A DNA stretch of 33,990 nt, from the NCBI GenBank assembly GCA_019247515.1, contig JAFAOS010000159.1:70617-104606 (forward strand), in the 5' to 3' direction. Origin of the DNA: Chloroflexota bacterium (GTDB taxonomy: Bacteria; Chloroflexota; UBA6077; CF-72). Both the position numbers and the translations under genes were made by a program. The notes under the pieces are model-generated. The model worked only from the letters and a program-made list of their open reading frames with translations. It ran no database searches and was not told the origin of the DNA. Below are positions 7,406 through 15,116 of this stretch, piece after piece (the stretch's first letter is position 1; each line of letters opens with the position of its first letter).

Positions 7406-8308
7406 ATGTCGCCCGTTGTGAGACGGTTCGAACTCGCCCTGCCCGACACGCTGCAGGCATGCCAACAGGCGCTGGCGGATGGCCCTGATATCAAGCTCGT
7501 CGCTGGCGGCACCGACCTCCTGCCGCAAATGAAGACCGGCATGCTCAGTGTCCGCAAGGTCGTCGACCTCAGCGCCCTGCCCGAGCTCAAGGTCATCGAG
7601 CAGCAACCCGATGGCCGCCTGCGCGTCGGCGCCGCGGTGGCGGCCCGAACCCTCGAGCAAACTCCACTCATCAGCAAAGACTTCGCGGCTCTGGCCGAAG
7701 GCGCCAGCGTCGTCGGCTCGTTCCAGATCCGCAACCTGGCCACCCTGGGCGGCAATATGGCCAACGCCGCGCCCTCGGCAGACATGGCGCCGCCATTGCT
7801 CGCCCTGGACGCCGAGCTGCTCATCGCCGGCCCACGCGGCCAGCGCCGCGTACCAGTCACCGAGTTCTTCCTCGGTGTCCGGCGGACCCAGCTCGCACCT
7901 GACGAAGTGCTGGCGGAAATCATCATCCCCGCCCCGGCGCCCGGTAGCGGCAGCACCTACGTCCGCCACACGCCCCGCCGCGAGCTCGATATCGCGGTGG
8001 TCGGCGTCGCGTCGTACGTAAAGATCACCGATGGCACCTGTACCTCCGCGCGCATCGCCCTCGGCGCCGTCGCCCCGGTCCCCCTGCGCGCCACGGCGGC
8101 CGAAGCCCGGCTCGAAGGCCAGAGCCTGACGCCCGCCCTGATCGACGAGGCCGCCGACCTGGCCGTCTCTGCCGCGAGCCCCATCTCCGACCAGCGCGGG
8201 TCGGCCGAATTTCGACGCCACCTCGTCCGAGTCCTGACGCGACGCACGCTGACCACCGCGGCCGAGCGCGCCAGCGGCCTGTCCGCCGCCCGAAATGGAG
8301 CAATCTGA
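7406..8308 (+). CDS. Molybdenum hydroxylase FAD-binding (medium) subunit
   Basis: About 300 residues of the CoxM/HcrB/XdhB family. The FAD pyrophosphate motif LVAGGTDLLPQMK lies near residues 31-43 and the second FAD loop TLGGNMANAAPSADMAPPLL near 113-132. A C-terminal CO-dehydrogenase-flavoprotein domain follows. It carries electrons from the iron-sulfur subunit to an acceptor. It is the first gene of a medium-small-large set with 3- and 5-base gaps. ATG 7406 gives the usual short N-terminus before the RRFELALP strand. GTG 7385 is an alternative whose ribosome-binding site would come from the adjoining repeat. Confidence 0.9.
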   Translation: MSPVVRRFELALPDTLQACQQALADGPDIKLVAGGTDLLPQMKTGMLSVRKVVDLSALPELKVIEQQPDGRLRVGAAVAARTLEQTPLISKDFAALAEGASVVGSFQIRNLATLGGNMANAAPSADMAPPLLALDAELLIAGPRGQRRVPVTEFFLGVRRTQLAPDEVLAEIIIPAPAPGSGSTYVRHTPRRELDIAVVGVASYVKITDGTCTSARIALGAVAPVPLRATAAEARLEGQSLTPALIDEAADLAVSAASPISDQRGSAEFRRHLVRVLTRRTLTTAAERASGLSAARNGAI

Positions 8309-8311
8309 CCG

Positions 8312-8788
8312 ATGCCACGCATGCTGCTGAGCTGCACGATCAACGGCGAGCCGGCCGAGCTGCTGGTTCAGCCTTATCACACCTTGCTCGAGGCGGTGCG
8401 CGACGCCGCCCGACTGACCGGCACCAAGGAAGGCTGCAGCACCGGCGACTGCGGCGCGTGCACCGTCCATCTCGACGGCAAGCCCGTCGCCAGTTGCCTG
8501 GTGCTCGCGATGCAGGCTCGCGACCGCGACGTGCGCACCATTGAAGGACTCGCCACGCAGGCAAGCCTGCACCCCGTTCAGGAGGCATTCGTCGCCCACG
8601 GCGTACCCCAGTGCGGCTTCTGCATTCCGGGCGTGCTGATGTCCGCGAGCGCGCTGCTGGCCGAGAATCCGGCGCCGTCCGAGGCCGACATTCGCATGGG
8701 TATCGCCGGCAACCTGTGTCGTTGCACCGGATATACGAAAATGGTCGCGGCAATTCACGAGGCCGCTGGCAAAGTGCGGGAGGGCTGA
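8312..8788 (+). CDS. Molybdenum hydroxylase 2Fe-2S (small) subunit
   Basis: 158 residues of the CoxS type. The N-terminal plant-ferredoxin-like cluster is bound by Cys42, Cys47, Cys50 (GCSTGDCGAC) and Cys62. The C-terminal four-helix cluster domain uses Cys101, Cys104 (QCGFCIPG) and Cys136, Cys138 (NLCRCTGY). It passes electrons from the molybdenum site in the large subunit to FAD in the medium subunit. It starts 3 bases after the medium-subunit stop, with ATG at 8312; ATG at 8321 is also possible. All eight cysteines are present, so the subunit looks functional. Confidence 0.95.
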   Translation: MPRMLLSCTINGEPAELLVQPYHTLLEAVRDAARLTGTKEGCSTGDCGACTVHLDGKPVASCLVLAMQARDRDVRTIEGLATQASLHPVQEAFVAHGVPQCGFCIPGVLMSASALLAENPAPSEADIRMGIAGNLCRCTGYTKMVAAIHEAAGKVREG

Positions 8789-8793
8789 AGGTA

Positions 8794-11121
8794 ATGGCAA
8801 CGGTCATGAAGACGAGCCGCGAAGTACGCGGCATCGGCGTCTCCATTCCGCGCTTCGACGCGCCCGAGAAGGTGACCGGCCGCACGCAGTACGTCGCCGA
8901 CGTCTCGGTCCCCAACCTGCTGCACGGTCGAATGCTGCGCAGTCCACACGCGCACGCCCGCATCAAGCGCATCGACGTCTCGCGGGCTCGCGCACTGCCC
9001 GGCGTCCGCGCCGTCCTGACCGCCGCCGACGTCCCCGAGCTGAAACCCGGCGCCAGGACGCGCGCGCACGCGCTGATGGCGATCGATCGCGTCGTGTTCG
9101 CCGGCCAGCCGGTGGCCGCGGTCGCCGCGGACGACCTGGCGATTGCCGACGAAGCGCTCGACCTCATCGAAGTCGAGTACGAGCCGCTGCCCGTCGCCGC
9201 CGATCCAATCGAATCCATGCAGCCCTCCGCGCCGCGCGTGGCTGACCTCGGCACCGAGGCCGACACGAGCGAGGCCCAGGCCCACTCGGGCATCGCCGTT
9301 TCAGGCACACAGACCACGACGCGCGCGCCCAACATCGCCCAGGAGGGCCGCCTCTCGCGCGGCGACGTGCCCGCCGAGATGGCGAAGGCCGACCTGGTCG
9401 TCGAACACACCTACCGTGTGCCGATGGTCCACCAGGGCTACCTCGAGCCGCACGCCGCGATCGCCGACGTCGATCCGCACGGGCGCATCACGATCTGGTC
9501 CAGCACCCAGGGCTCGTTCCCCTGCCGCGCAGAAGTCGCCGACGTGCTGGACATTCCCGAGTCGCGCATCAAGGTCATTCCGATGGAGTGCGGCGGCGGC
9601 TTCGGCGGCAAGATCCGCGCGCTGGTCGAACCCCTGGCAGTGCTGCTCTCGCGCGCAACCCAGCACCCGGTGTCATTGATCATGACCCGCCGCGAAGAGC
9701 TGCAGGCGGGGATGCCCGCGCCGGCGGTCATCATCCGTTTGAAGACGGGTGTCACGAAGGACGGCACCCCCCTGGCGCTGGAGGCCGAGACCGTCCTGGA
9801 GGCGGGCGCCTATTCGGGCGCGCTGCTGACCATGAGCGCCGTCTTCCTGGCCAGTGTCTACCAGTGGCCGGCGTTTGACGTGCGCGGCTTCGAGGTCCTG
9901 ACCAACAAGCCGAGCGTGGCCGCCTATCGCGCGCCGCTGGCGCCCCAGACCGCCTTTGCCAGCGACTCGCAGATGGACACCATCGCCCGCAAGCTCGGTC
10001 TGGATCCCGCCGAGTACAAGGCGCGCTACCTGCAGCACGGCGGCGACCTGATGGCCAACAACCAGCCGTGGGCCGTCAACGGCGCCGACCAGTGCCTGCG
10101 TCGGCTTACCGAGCATCAGCTCTGGCGCGAGCGCGATGCCTGGCGCGCCAGCGGCGGCAAGGACGGTCACGGCCTGCGCGGCACCGGCATCGCCGTGGGC
10201 GGCTGGGTCCCCAACATTCAGCCGACGAGCGCGACTGTCCGACTGGACTCGGACGGCAGCGTGACCGTCGTGACGGGCTCGGTCGACATCGCGGGCACCA
10301 ACATGGGCCTGGCGATGATCGCCGCCGAGGCGTATGGCGTGGACATCGACCGCGTGCGCATCGTCACCGCCGATACCGATGCCGCGCCGCTGTCCGGCGT
10401 GAGCGCGGGCAGCAAGACGACCTACACGATGGGCGCGTCCGTCCGAGATGCCGCGGCCGACGCGCGGCGCCAGACGTTCGAGATCGCGGCACGCGAGCTG
10501 GAGGTTTCCGTCGAGGACCTGGACCTCGACGACGACGCGGTCGTGGTGCGCGGCGTACCGGATCGGTCGATCAAGCTGTCGACCATCGGCAAGCGCAGCA
10601 ACACGTTCGGCTCGAAGATTCCGCCGGTCCTGGGCGTATCGTCCAATGCGTTTTCGGTGCAGGCGCCGGCGTTCGCCGCGGAGCTTGCCCGCGTCGAGAT
10701 CGACCCCGATACCGGCGAGGTCACGCTGCACGGCTTCGTGGTCGCGCAGGACGTCGGCAAGGCCATCAACCCGCTGGGCGTGGAAGGCCAGATGCAGGGT
10801 GGCGCCGTGCAGAGCCTGGGCTTCGCGCTCAGCGAGGGCCTGCTGTACGACACCCAGGGTCGACTGACCAATCCCAGCCTGCTCGACTACCGCAAGCTGA
10901 CTGCCGCGGACCTGCCCAACATCGAGACGATCATGGTCGAGGTCCCGGCGCCCGAGGGCCCCTTCGGCGCGCGGGGTGTGGGCGAGCCACCCATTGTGCC
11001 CGCCCCGGCGGCCATCGCCAACGCCGTCGAGGACGCGACTGGCTTGCGCCTGACCGAGCTGCCGTTGACACCCGAGAAGATCGCCCTGGGCATCGCGGCG
11101 CGAGGCCAGTCCGGCGTGTAG
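8794..11121 (+). CDS. Molybdenum hydroxylase catalytic (large) subunit, xanthine dehydrogenase family
   Basis: 775 residues of the aldehyde oxidase/xanthine dehydrogenase family: a small N-terminal domain (about 15-135), then two Mo-cofactor domains. Motifs are VHQGYLEPHAA, the MPT-contact loop GGGFGGK (267-273), AYRAPLAPQ (377-385) and the C-terminal GVGEPP with catalytic Glu731. The active-site loop is AYRAPLAP, not the AYXCSFR of true form I CO dehydrogenase, so this is a hydroxylase of an organic substrate (purine, N-heterocycle, aromatic CoA ester or aldehyde). ATG 8794 follows the small subunit by 5 bases; the same frame is open upstream, but there it shadows the small-subunit gene. No maturation genes (CoxD, CoxF or XdhC) are in the window. 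Confidence 0.93.
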   Translation: MATVMKTSREVRGIGVSIPRFDAPEKVTGRTQYVADVSVPNLLHGRMLRSPHAHARIKRIDVSRARALPGVRAVLTAADVPELKPGARTRAHALMAIDRVVFAGQPVAAVAADDLAIADEALDLIEVEYEPLPVAADPIESMQPSAPRVADLGTEADTSEAQAHSGIAVSGTQTTTRAPNIAQEGRLSRGDVPAEMAKADLVVEHTYRVPMVHQGYLEPHAAIADVDPHGRITIWSSTQGSFPCRAEVADVLDIPESRIKVIPMECGGGFGGKIRALVEPLAVLLSRATQHPVSLIMTRREELQAGMPAPAVIIRLKTGVTKDGTPLALEAETVLEAGAYSGALLTMSAVFLASVYQWPAFDVRGFEVLTNKPSVAAYRAPLAPQTAFASDSQMDTIARKLGLDPAEYKARYLQHGGDLMANNQPWAVNGADQCLRRLTEHQLWRERDAWRASGGKDGHGLRGTGIAVGGWVPNIQPTSATVRLDSDGSVTVVTGSVDIAGTNMGLAMIAAEAYGVDIDRVRIVTADTDAAPLSGVSAGSKTTYTMGASVRDAAADARRQTFEIAARELEVSVEDLDLDDDAVVVRGVPDRSIKLSTIGKRSNTFGSKIPPVLGVSSNAFSVQAPAFAAELARVEIDPDTGEVTLHGFVVAQDVGKAINPLGVEGQMQGGAVQSLGFALSEGLLYDTQGRLTNPSLLDYRKLTAADLPNIETIMVEVPAPEGPFGARGVGEPPIVPAPAAIANAVEDATGLRLTELPLTPEKIALGIAARGQSGV

Positions 11122-11160
11122 GAGATCCCCACGGCAGGTGACTACGATGACACGAACCTC

Positions 11161-12045
11161 ATGCCAAATCTCCCCCAGCCGCCCGCGTCCCGTCCCCGCG
11201 TCCTGCTGACCGGCGCGACCGGCTATGTCGCCAGCCGGTTACTGCCCGTCTTCCGCGAGCGCTACGACCTGCGCCTGGTTGACGTGCGCACGACCAATGC
11301 CCAGGGTCAGCCCGTCGAAGGCGCGCAACTGGCGAACCTCCTCGACGACGCCGACGAGCAACTGAAACCCCACTTCCAAAACGTCGACGCGGTCGTCCAC
11401 CTCGGCTACTTCCGACCGCCCGGCATGACGGTCACCGGTGAAGGCAAGAGCTACCTGGACGAGCGGCCCAACGTCGACATGGCCGAACGCGTGTATCGCT
11501 TCGCTCTCGACGCGGGCGTCAAACGCGTCGTCTTTGCGAGCTCGAACCATGCCGCCGACTGGTGGGAGCCCCTGATCCACGCGCGGCGGGTGGACCGCAT
11601 CGGCCCGAGCGACCTGCCGCGCTCCGACAACTACTACGGCTGGGCCAAGATCGCCTACGAGGCGCTGGGCTGGATGTACGCCTGCGGCGCTTTCGGCCGC
11701 AAGCTGGAGGTCGTGCAACTGCGCATCGGCGCGCCACGCGAGCTCGACGCCGGCCAGTTCGAAGGCCGCGCCGCGGAGTTCAAGCGGGACCTGGGCGCCT
11801 ATCTCAGTGCCGCCGACCTGCAGCAACTGGCGGTGCGCTCGATCGAGTGCGGCCCGCTCGAAGACGAGTGGGGCGTGCCGTTCCAGATCTTCTACGGCAT
11901 CTCGAACAACACTCGCGCTTTCTGGAGCATCACCAATGCCCGCCAGGTGATCGGCTACGCACCCGAAGATGACTCCGAAGTGCGCTACGCCGCGGATATC
12001 GCGCGGCTGCTTCGCTCATCCCCTGGGCCTGTCGGCGCGCCCTGA
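11161..12045 (+). CDS. Extended SDR / NAD-dependent epimerase-dehydratase, uronate dehydrogenase-like
   Basis: A 294-residue Rossmann-fold protein with an N-terminal nucleotide motif LLTGATGYVASRL. The acidic end of the second strand is LVDVR, favouring NAD. An ASSNHAADWW segment follows, and the catalytic YGWAK (Tyr-xxx-Lys) lies near residue 160. The SSNH segment and the size recall uronate dehydrogenases, but the match is by eye and other sugar epimerase/dehydratase activities are possible. It lies 39 bases downstream of the molybdenum hydroxylase large subunit on the same strand and may be cotranscribed with it. Confidence 0.78.
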   Translation: MPNLPQPPASRPRVLLTGATGYVASRLLPVFRERYDLRLVDVRTTNAQGQPVEGAQLANLLDDADEQLKPHFQNVDAVVHLGYFRPPGMTVTGEGKSYLDERPNVDMAERVYRFALDAGVKRVVFASSNHAADWWEPLIHARRVDRIGPSDLPRSDNYYGWAKIAYEALGWMYACGAFGRKLEVVQLRIGAPRELDAGQFEGRAAEFKRDLGAYLSAADLQQLAVRSIECGPLEDEWGVPFQIFYGISNNTRAFWSITNARQVIGYAPEDDSEVRYAADIARLLRSSPGPVGAP

Positions 12046-12213
12046 TGAAATTGCCGAAAAAGTCTGCTTCTCCTCAGAGAAGAATTGCCCGGCACGTCGA
12101 AAGGTGGCGCCCACACACGTGAGCTAGGACCCGCTGAGGAACGCACGTTCAGAGATTTCCACCTACGGTGACCCCCTTCGAAAGGTTTCATCAACTTGCT
12201 AAGGTCAACACCG
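12046..12213 (+). other. Intergenic region with a small hairpin
   Basis: 168 bases between the SDR gene and the next VOC gene. A short perfect hairpin, CTTCTC-CTCA-GAGAAG, lies at 12067-12082, followed by AATTGCC, not a T-run, so terminator function is doubtful. A TTCGAA palindrome lies shortly before the VOC start. I see no clear -35/-10 pair. Confidence 0.3.
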
Positions 12214-12648
12214 ATGGACGTCAGCCAATCGTTCCCCCACTTGCGACAGGTCGTCCTGGACACCACCAACGCTCGTGAGCTGGCGGAGTTCTACCGTGAA
12301 CTCCTCGGCTACACCTACCGCGCCGGCGACGAGCCGCCAGCCGCCAACCAGCCGGACCCGAGGGGTCGCGAGTGGCTGGTCATCCAGGACGCGAATATGA
12401 CCTCGCGCATCGCCTTTCAACAGGTTGACAAACTGCCCAGGTCCACCTGGCCGGCGGACGGCATCCCCCAGCAGCTCCACCTGGACCTGTCCGTCCCCTC
12501 CATCGCGGTTTTCGACCTTCAACACCAGCGTGCCCAGGCCCTGGGTGCAACGCTGGTGCTCGACCGCTCGAAGGACGAGCAGGAGCCGCTGCGCGTCTAC
12601 GCCGATCCCGCCGGCCACCCGTTCTGCATCTTCGTGCTGCCCGGTTGA
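12214..12648 (+). CDS. VOC-family (Glyoxalase_6-like) protein
   Basis: A 144-residue protein beginning MDVSQSFPHLRQVVLDTTNA, with ELAEFYRELLGYTY as the typical first VOC helix, a central QLHLDLSV strand and the closing VYADPAGHPFCIFVLP that carries the usual metal-site region. Proteins of this subgroup are common in soil actinobacteria and Chloroflexota and mostly uncharacterised. ATG at 12214 is chosen over the in-frame TTG at 12196 because the VOC fold starts right after it. It is convergent with the transketolase-like gene, 38 bases away. Confidence 0.8.
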   Translation: MDVSQSFPHLRQVVLDTTNARELAEFYRELLGYTYRAGDEPPAANQPDPRGREWLVIQDANMTSRIAFQQVDKLPRSTWPADGIPQQLHLDLSVPSIAVFDLQHQRAQALGATLVLDRSKDEQEPLRVYADPAGHPFCIFVLPG

Positions 12649-12686
12649 GGACCGGGCCCAACGAGCAGCATTCGCCTGACAACAGA

Positions 12687-15047
12687 CTAAGCCCGAGCAG
12701 CCGCCAGCCCCGCGCCCAATCGCTCCAGCCGTTGATCCCGTTCCGCCACGAAGCGCTGGATGCCCCGCAGCAGCCAGTCGCGCGACAGGTGGGCTTCTTC
12801 CATCACCTCGTCGACAGTGCCACCCGTTCGCCAGCGGTTGTCCCAGTCGGACGACATGGCGTATTCGTCGGCGATGCGGTGCTGCACCCAGTCGCGCATC
12901 AATCGCCGCGCGCCGTTGGTGATGTACGTCATGTCGACCAGGTCCGCTGCAGACAAAATCGACTCGCGATACGCCGCTGGTTGCAAGCGGAACAGCTCGG
13001 GACTCACCGTCGCGACCAGCTTGACGTTCAGACCCAATTCGTCGAGCTTGGGCAGGAGGCGCACGGTGTTGTAGGTGGACATCGTGCCCTGGACCAGGAT
13101 GGTGCCCATGCGCGGCAGGCCCGGCTTGTAGTCGCGGATCAGGTACGCCCCACGCGCCGCCTCGAAATACGACGCGATACCCAGCGCTTCCCGATCCGGA
13201 ATTTCGATTGGCGGACGCGTCAGGTGCAGCGCGACGATGTGCGCATCGGTAGCCATGGCGGCGGCGATCAGGACCGGCACCTCGTTGTGCTCCCACGGGA
13301 TGACGTTGACCACGTGACCTTCGGGAAACAGCTCCATCACCGCCGTTTCATAGATCCCGAAGTGCGTGCGTGAATCCTCCGCTGTCTCGGGCCCGGAGTG
13401 GCCGGCGACCCACAGGACCTTGCCGACGTTGATGTTGGAGTCCTGCGCGATCTGGCTGAACAGGCGCATCAGCCCGTACTTCAAGTAGCTGAACGACGCG
13501 TAGGTCGAGTGCGCGGAGTAAAAGCCGTCGAAGTCCGCGTAGGGCGTGGGCGAAAGATTCACACACGCGATTCCGGCGGCAACTCCCGAATTGGTGAATT
13601 CGGTGATCTCTTGCGAGAGCAGTGCTCCGTCGCGATTGGTTCCCCGGTCATACCGACCCCAGCCCTCCACGTCGCCGAAGCCATTGCCGAATCCAGCAAT
13701 GTTGGTCGACTCCGCCAGATCGGCGGACATCGCCAAGAACAGTGGTCGGTTGTAGTGCTGGCGGCCAAACGAGTTGACCCACGCGCCCCATTTGCCCAGC
13801 GCCGCGCGGTTCGGCGCGCTGGTGCCCGGCTTCACGAACAACTCGCTGGGGTAATTTCGAAAGTCCCAGAGTCGCTTGTCATGCCATGGGTTGCGGTCGG
13901 TATTCAGGCGGAGCGACGGCATTTCCTCCGGGACCGACTCGCCGAGCTCGACAAGCCGATCGGCGAGATAGTCGACCAGCGCGTCGTCGTCGGTGATGGT
14001 GTCCGCGATGGCCTTCAGGTTGGTTTCGAACTGGGCCCGCAGCTCGGCCGGATCGCTCGGCGCCGGCTGGTCCATGCCCGCCCAGTGCGTGCCGTATTTC
14101 TCGGCGAACTCCTTGCGGAGCTGCCAGAACATCTCCGAGTTGAGACGATGTGGTGTGCCGTGTGATTTGTAACCGGTGACGATGTAGCCACGACCCTTGG
14201 TCGTCCTGAACCAGGTCATGTTCGGCCGCTGGTCGGGATTGGGCGCGTGCATCGTGTCGAGGTAGGCGCGCGTGACGCTGCGCCAGTCGCTGCCGTCCTC
14301 GGCGCCGTGCACGTTGAACCCGTAGGGCTCGAACCACGACCGCGGGTCGCCGTGCACGATGCGGCTGGCGGGCACCTCGTCGATGCCCCAGTCGTTCCAA
14401 TCGATCAGATAGTGCAGATTGCTCAGGCCGAGGCCGTACGCCGAGTTTTTGGTCTCGTGACTGGCGCCCGCGGTGAGGCCGCCCTCACCCTCCACCGCGA
14501 ACACCTTCACGCCGTCGGCACCGGCGCGCTTGAGCGCGATCGCTTCGCCGGCGGCGGGCGGGGACCCATGGCCGGACGGGCCGGTGTTGAACTTCAGGAA
14601 CAGCGTCTTACCTTCCATCTCGGCGTGGCCGGCGAGCCCCTTGTTGCGGCGGAAGCCAAGCAGGTCGCGCCACACCAGTTGCCGCTCTGCGGCATGCGGC
14701 ACCAGGTAGCGCGGGTCTCTCGTGCGCGCGTACTTCGCCTGCAAGGCCGTGTTGTAGACGGCGAGCATGGCGTAAATGACGGGCACGGTGTGCCCGGCGA
14801 CCAGGATGAAGCGGTCGCCGAAACGTTTTTCGGGATGGCGAATGTCCCAGCGCATGAAGCCGCCGAGCGTGAGCGCTACCAGCAGGTGGACTTTGGAACG
14901 GGAACCGCCCGGATGCCCGCTTTGTCGGTAGTTCTCAAAGACGTCGATGTTCTGGTCGATGCAGTCCTTGATCTTTTCCCAGCTCGCAAAGTGCTTTTCG
15001 AGATCGCGATACTGTGTGCCGATCTGCGGTTCCGCGGCGACGTGCAT
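12687..15047 (-). CDS. Transketolase-like thiamine diphosphate enzyme, atypical long form
   Basis: 786 residues, against about 660 for a normal transketolase. The N-terminal half has SGHPGGSRSK, LVAGHTVPVIYAML, NTGPSGHGSP and the thiamine-diphosphate motif as GEG (187-189), ending in DWND in place of the classical GDG...NN. The pyrimidine domain has SADLAESTNIAGF and ITEFTNSGVAAGIA with Glu483, matching the cofactor-activating Glu. A GHSGPETAEDSRTHFGIYE stretch replaces the usual GEDGPTHQPIE segment. The fold is clear; the exact reaction is not. ATG 15047 has AAGGAG 11 bases upstream; GTG 15059 sits directly on that site and is less likely. It lies 69 bases downstream of the LuxR-type gene on the same strand. 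Confidence 0.82.
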   Translation of the reverse strand: MHVAAEPQIGTQYRDLEKHFASWEKIKDCIDQNIDVFENYRQSGHPGGSRSKVHLLVALTLGGFMRWDIRHPEKRFGDRFILVAGHTVPVIYAMLAVYNTALQAKYARTRDPRYLVPHAAERQLVWRDLLGFRRNKGLAGHAEMEGKTLFLKFNTGPSGHGSPPAAGEAIALKRAGADGVKVFAVEGEGGLTAGASHETKNSAYGLGLSNLHYLIDWNDWGIDEVPASRIVHGDPRSWFEPYGFNVHGAEDGSDWRSVTRAYLDTMHAPNPDQRPNMTWFRTTKGRGYIVTGYKSHGTPHRLNSEMFWQLRKEFAEKYGTHWAGMDQPAPSDPAELRAQFETNLKAIADTITDDDALVDYLADRLVELGESVPEEMPSLRLNTDRNPWHDKRLWDFRNYPSELFVKPGTSAPNRAALGKWGAWVNSFGRQHYNRPLFLAMSADLAESTNIAGFGNGFGDVEGWGRYDRGTNRDGALLSQEITEFTNSGVAAGIACVNLSPTPYADFDGFYSAHSTYASFSYLKYGLMRLFSQIAQDSNINVGKVLWVAGHSGPETAEDSRTHFGIYETAVMELFPEGHVVNVIPWEHNEVPVLIAAAMATDAHIVALHLTRPPIEIPDREALGIASYFEAARGAYLIRDYKPGLPRMGTILVQGTMSTYNTVRLLPKLDELGLNVKLVATVSPELFRLQPAAYRESILSAADLVDMTYITNGARRLMRDWVQHRIADEYAMSSDWDNRWRTGGTVDEVMEEAHLSRDWLLRGIQRFVAERDQRLERLGAGLAAARA

Positions 15048-15116
15048 GTTGAGCTTCACTCCTTGGCCAAAGCTCTATGGTAGTGCGCCGCTGTCGCGGG
15101 CCGGCGATCGGTGGCG

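Noticed and set aside
8611-8793. Upstream extension of the molybdenum hydroxylase large subunit
   Set aside because: The segment overlaps the small-subunit gene in another frame and reads as Arg-rich shadow; ATG 8794 immediately precedes the family N-terminus.
7106-8800. Long minus-strand frame of 564 codons opposite the molybdenum hydroxylase medium and small subunits
   Set aside because: It has no recognisable domain; the plus strand here encodes complete, motif-bearing proteins with all expected cysteines.
8794-11121. Form I carbon monoxide dehydrogenase (CoxL)
   Set aside because: The active-site loop is AYRAPLAPQ and lacks the Cys-containing AYXCSFR signature, so the general xanthine dehydrogenase family name is safer.
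10068-11141. Plus-strand Arg/Gly-rich frame inside the large subunit gene
   Set aside because: The composition is an out-of-frame shadow of a high-GC gene and the large subunit has all motifs in its own frame.
12205-13296. 363-codon minus-strand frame opposite the VOC gene and overlapping the transketolase-like gene
   Set aside because: It is incoherent with both neighbours and low-complexity; it has no motif.
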